Shown here: piece after piece, positions 1 through 5,324 of the stretch
Layout: the number at the start of each line of letters is the position of its first letter
Numbering within the stretch: the stretch's first letter is position 1
Assembly (NCBI GenBank): GCA_029932895.1
Contig: JAOZPF010000155.1
Span: 1 to 6,965 of the forward strand
Source: Anaerolineae bacterium
Lineage (GTDB): Bacteria; Chloroflexota; Anaerolineae; B4-G1; DUEL01
Reading direction: 5' to 3'
DNA length: 6,965 bases
Translations under genes and position numbers: made by a program
The notes under the pieces: model-generated
Database searches by the model: none
What the model saw: the letters and a program-made list of their open reading frames with translations, nothing else
What the model was told of the DNA's origin: nothing

Positions 1-857
1 ACCAGCCGTTTGCGGATGACCTCGCGAGGGTGTTTGGTGTCTACGCCGGTGGGGGCGATGAGCCAGTCCAGCCGGTACTCGGCCAGGATGTTGCGCAGCG
101 TCCCTTCGACAAAGCCGACCACCACCCGCCCCGTCCAGTCCATCGGTGCCTTCTCCCAGTCGGGGTCGCGGACCCAGCGGCTGGTGGCGGCGCGGAACAC
201 CGCCTCGTCCGTGTAGGGGTGGGGCGCTTTAGCGGTGGGTTGCTTGGGCTGTAGGATGCCAAAGTCATTGGGGACGCGGTCGTCTATCTTGAAGCTGATG
301 TCGGCCTGACAGGTGACGGGGATGCCCTCGCGAGTCATCCCCTTGACCGCAAAGACCCAGTGTTGGGGGCGCAGGTCGACGATCTCCCACACCTTCTCGA
401 ACCGTTCCAGGCGGCGGAAGCCGCTGCCCAATACCCGGTACAGTTTGCCGTTCTTTTCGGTAATGACGGCCGAGTCGTGATAGACGACCAGAAAGCCGGG
501 GCCGCCGACGCGATGAAGGACGCTCCCCTCCCCCAGCTCCACTTTGCCGGCGGCGATCTTGAGATAAGGGCCAAAGGACCACGGTCCAAAGAGCAGCCGG
601 CTGAGGAAAGAGAAGGCTCCCTCGAGCGTCTTGATGTTGTACAGCTCGCGCAGAAAGCGGGAGATAAGGTAGGCGACGCTCGCCAGTGCCAGCAGGACGG
701 GGAGCATGACGAGTACCGCCAGCGCAATATGGGTCATAGGGTCGATCTCTGGTCTCCACGTCAGGGCCAGTCCAATGATGGCGATGATGGCGACCGCAGC
801 GCCGAGTGTCGGCAGCAGGCGTTTGAGGTGCTCCCAGATGTACTTGAATGAAAGCAT
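1..857 (-). CDS. SPFH/Band 7 domain membrane protein, second of a tandem pair (partial, C-terminus off the left edge)
   Basis: An open frame runs from ATG at 857-855 to the left edge without a stop, giving 285 complete codons; the C-terminus is missing. The N-terminus has two hydrophobic segments (about residues 13-32 and 42-66), so the protein is probably anchored in the cytoplasmic membrane. From about residue 118 it reads like an SPFH/Band 7 domain: GGPGFLVVYHD (118-128), RVLGSGFRRL (141-150), VDLRPQ (160-165) and MTREGIPV (174-181). SPFH proteins form large membrane rings or scaffolds that organise lipids or proteases; the client here is unknown. The start is fixed by an in-frame stop seven codons upstream, which is the TAG of the preceding gene, and by being the first ATG before the first hydrophobic helix. 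The Shine-Dalgarno is weak, so translation may depend on the upstream gene 21 nt away. The family call is firm; the function is not. Confidence 0.85.
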   Translation of the reverse strand, partial: MLSFKYIWEHLKRLLPTLGAAVAIIAIIGLALTWRPEIDPMTHIALAVLVMLPVLLALASVAYLISRFLRELYNIKTLEGAFSFLSRLLFGPWSFGPYLKIAAGKVELGEGSVLHRVGGPGFLVVYHDSAVITEKNGKLYRVLGSGFRRLERFEKVWEIVDLRPQHWVFAVKGMTREGIPVTCQADISFKIDDRVPNDFGILQPKQPTAKAPHPYTDEAVFRAATSRWVRDPDWEKAPMDWTGRVVVGFVEGTLRNILAEYRLDWLIAPTGVDTKHPREVIRKRL

Positions 858-878
858 CGTTCTGATCCCGTCCGGAAC

Positions 879-2384
879 CTACTCTTCCAGGTTCTGGCGT
901 ATGCTGCGCACGTCCTGTTTCGTATTGGGGGGAATGTACCGCCGCAGCGTGGGGCGCAGGGCCAACTCCTCCAGGGTCTTTAAGAAAAGGGACAGAATGG
1001 TCTCCGGCGCGACCTGGACGCCGGGCCGGTCGAGTTCTGCGAGTTGCGCCCCCAATTTCATAATCAGGTCGGCCTGGGCCTCGGCGCGGGCCTGCTCGAT
1101 GCGCCGCAGCCGGTCTTGTTGGCTCTGGGCCAATTTCAGCATCACCTGGCGCGACCATTCGGCCTGCCAGCTCTGGACGCGCTGTTTGATCACTTCCTCC
1201 TGTGCTGGCAGTATGTTGCTGATCCCGCCGCCGACGACGTGCAGCCCCATTGGCCTGACGGCCTGCTCGAGCTTTTCCAGGAATTCCCCGGCAATCTGCA
1301 CGCGCGGCGGTTCTCCACCGACATCGTAGGGAGCATAGAGCTCGTCAAAGTTGTAGCGGGAGAGAATGTCCTGCAAGATGCGCTTGCCGACGATGACCGG
1401 CAACTCGTCCCAGTCCCGTTGTTGTGTGTTCCCTCCCTCTTCCCACGAGTGCTCCATCTTTTGCTGATGCACGGCCTTGAAGGCAGCGCCGGGGCGGTAA
1501 GGGGGAGGTTTCCCCAGCTCCGGCTCCAGACCGCCGCGGTCGATCTCGAAAGGGGCAAAGAAGAGAACCTGGACCTCGATGCCGTCTTTGGTCAGCGCGT
1601 GGACGGTAAAGGTCCGCAGTTGGGGCCGCAGGTCCACGGTGCGCACGGGCTGGTCGCCAAAGCCGGTAAAGGTGACGCCCGGCGGCTTCACCCCCTTGAA
1701 CGTGAGCCCGTCGGAGACGGCGACCGCATAGTTGCAGCCGCTGATGATGATGCCGGGGCCGGTGGCGAACTTGGTAAAAGGGTTGCCCTTGACCCGCCGC
1801 TCGATTCTATCCTCCTCCCGCCTTTCATCGGTGATGACATAGCAGGGGCGGTTCTCCCTATAGAAGAAATAGAAGAAAAAACGTACGAGGCGTGGGTATA
1901 CCTGATAACTATAGTCACTGAGGAACAAATGTACCTGTTTGCGTCCACCGCCCTTCTTGTCGGTCGGCAGCAGGAACCCAGAGGCGATATATATGCCGAT
2001 GCGGTAGGTCAGGAAAGCGAGCGAGGGGGGAACCATGACAGCGAGTATCTTGGCTGGGGACGGGGCGGACGAGTTGAGAGTTGCCATTAGCCCGCCTAGC
2101 CAGCCCAAGATAGCCAGGCCGAAAGCGATTGGCCACCCTCTCTGGCCCCGGACCGATACTAGAGTGAGACCCAGGAGGGTCAGGCCAGCCAAACCGGTCC
2201 CGCCGGCGAGTGCGGCGATCCAGTGGAGATAAACCTTGAAGGGGGCTGGGGTCATAAGGGAACCGACCACCAGGGATATGCCTACAAGCAGTGGAAGGAG
2301 AGAGATGGCGAAATAGATAATCGCGGGACTGCTCTTTTCGTACGCCCTGATCTGTGGAAGTTGTTCTGCATCCTGGTCGGCCAT
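879..2384 (-). CDS. SPFH/Band 7 domain protein with four N-terminal membrane helices
   Basis: This 501-residue protein starts with about four hydrophobic segments (roughly residues 20-42, 51-77, 84-104 and 111-139). A basic, aromatic-rich stretch follows (165-205), then an SPFH-like region from about 208 to 420 with TGPGIIISG (208-216), VDLRPQ (250-255) and LTKDGIEV (264-271). The segment at 395-450 is charged and rich in Gln, Glu, Arg and Ala, typical of the helical, coiled-coil end of SPFH proteins. Seen: the same VDLRPQ and (M/L)T-(R/K)-(D/E)GI signatures occur in the next gene, so the two are paralogues. Inferred: they co-assemble in the membrane. The ATG at 2384 has a GAGGAG 9 nt upstream (2399-2394). 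Four helices are more than most SPFH proteins carry, and no NfeD or protease gene is visible to suggest a role. A candidate promoter lies at 2481-2453. Confidence 0.88.
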   Translation of the reverse strand: MADQDAEQLPQIRAYEKSSPAIIYFAISLLPLLVGISLVVGSLMTPAPFKVYLHWIAALAGGTGLAGLTLLGLTLVSVRGQRGWPIAFGLAILGWLGGLMATLNSSAPSPAKILAVMVPPSLAFLTYRIGIYIASGFLLPTDKKGGGRKQVHLFLSDYSYQVYPRLVRFFFYFFYRENRPCYVITDERREEDRIERRVKGNPFTKFATGPGIIISGCNYAVAVSDGLTFKGVKPPGVTFTGFGDQPVRTVDLRPQLRTFTVHALTKDGIEVQVLFFAPFEIDRGGLEPELGKPPPYRPGAAFKAVHQQKMEHSWEEGGNTQQRDWDELPVIVGKRILQDILSRYNFDELYAPYDVGGEPPRVQIAGEFLEKLEQAVRPMGLHVVGGGISNILPAQEEVIKQRVQSWQAEWSRQVMLKLAQSQQDRLRRIEQARAEAQADLIMKLGAQLAELDRPGVQVAPETILSLFLKTLEELALRPTLRRYIPPNTKQDVRSIRQNLEE

Positions 2385-2452
2385 GCTGGCGTGCTCCTCG
2401 CTCGCTGGGACAGGCTCTCAGTGCGGTGGCCTCTGACAAAACCTTCTCATCT

Positions 2453-2481
2453 ATGATACTCGTTTACCTATTTTCCGTCAA
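2453..2481 (-). promoter_or_regulatory. Candidate sigma-70-type promoter for the SPFH gene pair
   Basis: On the minus strand TTGACG (2481-2476) is followed by exactly 17 nt and then TATCAT (2458-2453). These match the -35 consensus at 5 of 6 positions and the -10 consensus at 5 of 6. The -35 box lies in the last codons of the glycosyltransferase gene, and its TAA stop (2466-2464) falls in the spacer. Transcription would start near 2445, about 60 nt before the SPFH start codon. It would let the SPFH genes be expressed apart from the sugar genes. This is a sequence match only. Confidence 0.5.
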
Positions 2482-3468
2482 CTGGGTGAGGACGCTCTCC
2501 AGGTAGCCTAGTTCCATCTCCCGGGTCCGCTGGATCACCCGCCGCTTGCGCAACATACGGGGGATTCCCAGTATCCCAGCCAGCATCCCCCGCAGTCTGG
2601 CCCGGGCCGCTGCGCCGCGCCAGGCCTGCAGCGCTTCCCGGGCCAGGAGCCACTGCTGGCGCAGTACAGCCCGCCAGTGGATGCGCCACAGGTCGCCTGG
2701 ATAGTCCTTGACCAGCAGATAGATCATGTTGCGTCCATCGTAGAAACTGGCGGTGGCTCCGCCACCAGTAGCACTCAGCTTGTGATAGACCACGGCGCGG
2801 GGGGCGTAGATGCAGCGCCAGCCGGCCAACTGCGCCCGCCAGGCCAGGTCCACGTCCTCGCAGGAAAAGAAGAAATCCTCATCCAGCAGACCGATCTGCT
2901 TCAGCATCGCCCGCCGGTAGGCCGCGCTCCCGCCGCAGGCGCTGAAAACCGGTTCCTCCGTGTCGTACTGGCCGTTATCCTTCTCCCACACCCCTCGGTT
3001 GCCTGGTCGACCATCCACGCGGTAGAAATCCCCCGCCGTGTGGAACGTGTCCCGCTGGTCAAAGAGGAGCATCTTGGAGGCGATCAATCCTGCCTCCGGG
3101 TGGCGCCGGAACGCGGCGACCACCTCCTCCAGCCAGCGCGGGTCGGCTGCAGTGTCATTGTTCAGCAGAGCGACGAACGGGCTACGGGAGGCGCGTATCC
3201 CGGCGTTGCACGCTCCTGCAAAGCCACGGTTCTCTCCCAGAGGCAGCCTTTGCACCTCCGGGTACTCGCGGGCCAGCAGCTCTAACGAGTCGTCGCTGGA
3301 GCCATTGTCTACGACAACGACCGCAAAGTCGCGCCAGGTCTGGCGGCGCAGGCTCTCCAGGCAATCCGGCAGATGATGGGCGCCGTTCCAATTGGGGATG
3401 ACGACGGTAAAGAGGGGAGGCTTCCCTGCGTCTTCTGCCTCTTGTCTCTTGTCTCCTGTCCCCTGCAT
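2464..3468 (-). CDS. Family 2 glycosyltransferase, rhamnosyltransferase-like
   Basis: This 334-residue protein is a GT-A fold inverting glycosyltransferase of family GT2. Visible motifs are VVIPNWNG (22-29), DNGSSDD (54-60), NRGFAGACN (80-88), the DXD-like LLNNDT (101-106), CGGSAAYRR (178-186) and DEDFFFSCEDVDLAWR (196-211), whose ED is the usual catalytic-base region. The last 75 residues are basic with amphipathic helices and may touch the membrane; there is no clear transmembrane segment. The family includes dTDP-rhamnose transferases, and the RmlD-like gene 19 nt upstream supports a deoxysugar donor, but the acceptor and sugar cannot be read from sequence. The start is ATG 3468 with AGAGGAG 5 nt upstream. 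The frame is open further upstream to 3729, but that part overlaps rmlD and is low-complexity shadow sequence. Codons 1-16 come from an odd purine-rich tract and are probably not part of the fold. Confidence 0.9.
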   Translation of the reverse strand: MQGTGDKRQEAEDAGKPPLFTVVIPNWNGAHHLPDCLESLRRQTWRDFAVVVVDNGSSDDSLELLAREYPEVQRLPLGENRGFAGACNAGIRASRSPFVALLNNDTAADPRWLEEVVAAFRRHPEAGLIASKMLLFDQRDTFHTAGDFYRVDGRPGNRGVWEKDNGQYDTEEPVFSACGGSAAYRRAMLKQIGLLDEDFFFSCEDVDLAWRAQLAGWRCIYAPRAVVYHKLSATGGGATASFYDGRNMIYLLVKDYPGDLWRIHWRAVLRQQWLLAREALQAWRGAAARARLRGMLAGILGIPRMLRKRRVIQRTREMELGYLESVLTQLTENR

Positions 3469-3482
3469 TCTGTCTCCTCTCT
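3425..3482 (-). repeat. Purine-rich degenerate short repeat spanning the glycosyltransferase start
   Basis: The minus strand here is almost all purine plus C, with one T (in the ATG) across the tract. It is built from variants of AGGAGACA, AAGAGACA and AGGCAGA. The tract supplies both the ribosome-binding site (AGAGGAG, 3480-3474) and the first codons of the glycosyltransferase (MQGTGDKRQEAEDA). The unit boundaries are irregular, so this is a decayed or compound repeat rather than a clean microsatellite. Confidence 0.55.
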
Positions 3483-3487
3483 CCCGC

Positions 3488-4327
3488 TCAGGCTGCCCAA
3501 GAGCGGACGAATTCCGCCACTGCTTCCTGCCACGGGCGGAGGGTGATGCCGAGTGCGGCGGCGGCGGTGTTTGCCAGTGGAGCGAAAGAGGGTGGGGTGG
3601 AGGCCCGTTGGAATTCGGACATTCCGATTGGCTCGATGGGCACGTGCTCCCGCCCGGTGAGGCGCAGGACCTCGCGGGCCAGGTCGTAACGGGAGCAATA
3701 ACCGCTGTTGACGAGGTGGTAGACCCCATAGGCTTTGGTGCGGATGAGAGCGGCGATCGCTGTTGCCAGGTCCGGCGCGTAGGTGGGGTTGCCGACCTCG
3801 TCGGTCACCACCCGCAGCTTGCCCTGTTCGTCGGCGAGCTGGACGATGCGGTGGGGGAAATTCCGCCCGCCGGGAGCGTACAGCCAGGCGGTGCGGGCGA
3901 TGTAAAAGCGGCTGAGCAGGTGGCGGGTGAACCACTCGCCCGCCGCCTTGGAGCGGGCGTAAGGGTTGATAGGGTGGAGTGGGTCCCACTCCCGGTAGGG
4001 GGTGGTGCTATTACCGTCAAAGACCTCGTTGGTGCTCACATAGAGCATCGTCGCGCCGACGGCGGCGCACGATAGGGCCACATTCTGGGTGCCAATCCCA
4101 TTGATGATATAAGCCCGCTCCGGGTCGCGGGCGCAGCCGTCCACATCGGTCCACGCCGCGGCGTGGATGACCACGTCGGGTGCAAAGTCGGCGATGGCCG
4201 CGCCGATGGCAGCCCGGGCGGTGATATCTACTTCAGGCAGGTCGCATCCGGCCAGGGTTTCGCCATCTAGCGCTACCTCTAGCGCCCGGCCAAGCTGCCC
4301 CTTGTTTCCGGTGATAAAGACGCGCAT
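3488..4327 (-). CDS. rmlD: dTDP-4-dehydrorhamnose reductase-like protein (RmlD family, extended SDR)
   Basis: RmlD performs the last step of dTDP-L-rhamnose synthesis, reducing dTDP-4-dehydrorhamnose with NAD(P)H in the cytoplasm. At 279 residues this protein is close to the family's usual size of 280-300. It shows the Rossmann glycine motif GNKGQLG (7-13), HAAAWTDVDGCARDPE (55-70), YVSTNEVFDG (96-105), the catalytic YARSK (Y123, K127), RTAWLY (145-150) and GNPTYAPDLA (179-188). Where the classical enzyme reads STDYVF, this one reads STNEVF. The residue aligned with the Mg-binding Glu-15 of the Salmonella enzyme appears to be Ala-15, which would suit a monomeric, Mg-independent form. ATG 4327 is preceded by GGAGGAG with a 5-nt spacer. 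It is the first gene of the minus-strand unit and is followed after 19 nt by the glycosyltransferase. A related sugar-nucleotide reductase is possible, because no rmlA, rmlB or rmlC is in view. Confidence 0.85.
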   Translation of the reverse strand: MRVFITGNKGQLGRALEVALDGETLAGCDLPEVDITARAAIGAAIADFAPDVVIHAAAWTDVDGCARDPERAYIINGIGTQNVALSCAAVGATMLYVSTNEVFDGNSTTPYREWDPLHPINPYARSKAAGEWFTRHLLSRFYIARTAWLYAPGGRNFPHRIVQLADEQGKLRVVTDEVGNPTYAPDLATAIAALIRTKAYGVYHLVNSGYCSRYDLAREVLRLTGREHVPIEPIGMSEFQRASTPPSFAPLANTAAAALGITLRPWQEAVAEFVRSWAA

Positions 4328-4364
4328 TGAATCTCCTCCGGGTGATGTTATTTGGGTGTGATTG

Positions 4365-4557
4365 TTACTTTGACAATGTTAGATTAGATGTACACACTGG
4401 TAGGTTGTCGGAGAGATGTAGTTTAGCCCCTCGTGGGCGGCCTATGGGCAGCAAAATAGTTCAAAAACAAGCGAAAAACGGGCACGAACCCCTATGCTAC
4501 AGGTCTCTTTCCTCATTCGTTGTAGTGCTGCTCCGAAATCTAACATTGTCAAATTAC
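4365..4557. mobile_element. MITE-like element: 17-bp terminal inverted repeats with a 4-bp flanking direct repeat
   Basis: TTTGACAATGTTAGATT at 4369-4385 is matched by its exact reverse complement AATCTAACATTGTCAAA at 4537-4553 (17 of 17), with 151 bp between them. Directly outside both ends is TTAC (4365-4368 and 4554-4557), as a target-site duplication would give. The 185-bp body has no credible gene and is less GC-rich than its surroundings. Together these are the marks of a miniature non-autonomous transposable element. A chance perfect 17-bp inverted repeat in 600 bp is very unlikely; the 4-bp flank alone would be weak. No parent transposase is visible, so no insertion-sequence family is assigned. 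If the duplication is read as 5 bp (TTACT), the left boundary shifts by one base. Confidence 0.6.
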
Positions 4558-4650
4558 TCGGGTTGCTCCTTCCCATGTTGTCTTCCCTCGCGCGGATGGG
4601 CCGAGCGGTTCCGGGTGCCATTATACCAGCAAGCGGTTGGTTAGGGAAAG

Positions 4651-4680
4651 GTGTCACTTGCCTCACGTGCTGACTGACAC
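4651..4680. promoter_or_regulatory. Inverted repeat directly upstream of promoter P1, possible operator
   Basis: GTGTCA (4651-4656) and TGACAC (4675-4680) are perfect inverted arms 24 bp apart centre to centre, with the palindrome CACGTG (4664-4669) near the middle. The right arm abuts the TTGAAA -35-like box at 4681. The position suits an activator or repressor site for the DRTGG operon. The arms are short, and I recognise no known regulator consensus. Confidence 0.3.
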
Positions 4681-4713
4681 TTGAAATATAGTGGGGTAGA
4701 GGTATGCTATAAT
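4681..4713 (+). promoter_or_regulatory. Candidate extended -10 promoter P1 for the DRTGG operon
   Basis: TGCTATAAT at 4705-4713 is a perfect -10 box (TATAAT, 4708-4713) with the extended -10 TG one base upstream. A -35-like TTGAAA lies at 4681-4686, but the 21-nt spacer is longer than ideal, so the promoter would rest mainly on the extended -10. Transcription would start near 4720. Confidence 0.5.
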
Positions 4714-4744
4714 TCCAGAGACCGGTCCCGCCGAGGCAAACTGA

Positions 4745-4773
4745 TTGGCAATCTTTCCCAGGCATGCTATACT
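4745..4773 (+). promoter_or_regulatory. Candidate sigma-70-type promoter P2 for the DRTGG operon
   Basis: TTGGCA (4745-4750) is followed by exactly 17 nt and TATACT (4768-4773), with an extended -10 TG at 4765-4766. Each box matches consensus at 5 of 6 positions. The start would be near 4780, leaving a leader of about 150 nt. P1 and P2 share ATGCTATA around their -10 boxes, 60 bp apart. Confidence 0.55.
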
Positions 4774-4784
4774 CGCCGAGTGTG

Positions 4785-4838
4785 GGGAACCTAGAGGGGC
4801 GTTTTTTGATCGGGCGGGGCGGCACAATCGAGGTTCCC
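4785..4838 (+). other. Long-range inverted repeat in the DRTGG operon leader
   Basis: GGGAACCT (4785-4792) and AGGTTCCC (4831-4838) are perfect 8-nt complements enclosing 38 nt, including a T-run (4802-4807). The stem could form in RNA from P1 or P2, but it is short for its loop. An alternative 5-bp hairpin, CGAGG/CCTCG around 4829-4846, would compete with it. I recognise no known riboswitch. Confidence 0.25.
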
Positions 4839-4914
4839 AACCCTCGCCGGGCCAGTGTGGTATGGCGCTCTCGCAGCCTACAGGCGTGCGCCGCGGAATG
4901 TCGAGACGATGCCC

Positions 4915-4921
4915 GAGGAGG
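4915..4921 (+). promoter_or_regulatory. Ribosome-binding site that fixes the DRTGG start
   Basis: GAGGAGG lies 7 nt before ATG 4929, a near-ideal Shine-Dalgarno. The frame is open back to an ATG at 4764, but that codon overlaps the P2 -10 box and its extra 55 codons show no family similarity. The short form is therefore chosen. Confidence 0.8.
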
Positions 4922-4928
4922 TCAGGCT

Positions 4929-5324
4929 ATGAAATTGAGCCAGGTGCTGGAACTCATTGACGGCAAGGTAGTCACCAAGGACGTGGACCTGGACCTGGAG
5001 GTCAGCATGGGTTGTGGCGCTGACTTGATGAGCGACGTGTTGGCCTTTACCCACGAGGGAACGTTGCTGCTCTCGGGTTTGACCAATCCCCAGGTCGTGC
5101 GCTCGGCCGAGATGGCGGGCATCACTGCCATCGTCTTTGTGCGGGGCAAGATTCCCCCGCCGGAGACGGTCAAGCTGGCTGAGGAGAAGGGGATCCCGCT
5201 GCTGGCCTCCAAGTACACAATGTTCGAGACCTGCGGGCGGATCTATGGCGCAGGGCTGCCCAGTTGCGGCCTTTTTGAGACCACCCTCCGCCGCTGGCAA
5301 GAGTTTTTCGACGCCCAGTCGTGA
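4929..5324 (+). CDS. DRTGG-domain protein, first gene of a hydrogenase-type redox operon
   Basis: This 131-residue soluble protein looks like the short, stand-alone DRTGG proteins found in anaerobes near iron hydrogenases and related oxidoreductases. Recognisable stretches are MGCGADLMSDVLAF (27-40), LLSGLTNPQVVRSAEMA (47-63), TAIVFVRGK (66-74), EEKGIPLL (85-92) and the C-terminal SKYTMFETCGRIYGAGL (94-110). It has no signal peptide or membrane segment, and no kinase P-loop. The biochemical role of these proteins is not established; pairing with a CBS/HATPase protein suggests ligand sensing or regulation of the neighbouring enzyme. C102 and C113 are notable, with C29, but too few and too scattered for a typical Fe-S motif. 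Its TGA overlaps the next gene's GTG, so the two are probably translated in fixed ratio. Two promoters lie upstream. Confidence 0.85.
   Translation: MKLSQVLELIDGKVVTKDVDLDLEVSMGCGADLMSDVLAFTHEGTLLLSGLTNPQVVRSAEMAGITAIVFVRGKIPPPETVKLAEEKGIPLLASKYTMFETCGRIYGAGLPSCGLFETTLRRWQEFFDAQS

Larger units (their letters stand above)
4328..4928. other. Divergent intergenic region between the rmlD and DRTGG operons
   Basis: No convincing gene is found in these 601 bases; the open frames here lack a good ribosome-binding site, family signatures or coding bias. The left part holds the MITE-like element (4365-4557). The middle (4558-4650) shows nothing I can name. The right part holds a small inverted repeat, two plus-strand promoters and an untranslated leader for the DRTGG operon. 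Base composition is visibly more AT-rich than in the flanking genes up to about 4720. No clear minus-strand promoter for rmlD was found, and it may lie next to or within the element. Confidence 0.7.

Noticed and set aside
265..1158. Long open frame on the minus strand, 297 codons
   Set aside because: It is a shadow of the two SPFH genes: Arg/Pro/His-rich with no domain signature, spanning the end of one gene and the start of the next in another frame.
3469..3729. Upstream extension of the glycosyltransferase frame to an ATG at 3729
   Set aside because: It overlaps the rmlD coding region, is low-complexity Ser/Pro/Arg sequence, and the ATG at 3468 has a good ribosome-binding site close before the first GT2 motif.
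4328..4376. Minus-strand promoter for rmlD using TTGTCA in the left terminal repeat
   Set aside because: At 17-nt spacing the -10 would be AAATAA, a poor match, and the better TAACAT lies at 20 nt. It is not strong enough to list.
4592..4612. tRNA-like D-arm block (GGGCCGAGCGGTT)
   Set aside because: No matching anticodon stem, T-arm at the right distance or acceptor stem could be found; the TTCCCAA near 4833 is too far away and its stem does not fit.
4442..4840. Minus-strand open frame of 132 codons in the intergenic region
   Set aside because: It has no recognisable family, runs across the MITE-like end and both promoters, and its composition does not look like the neighbouring genes.
4764..4928. 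Longer DRTGG protein from ATG 4764
   Set aside because: The codon lies in the P2 promoter and the added residues look non-coding; the strong GAGGAGG before 4929 decides the start.
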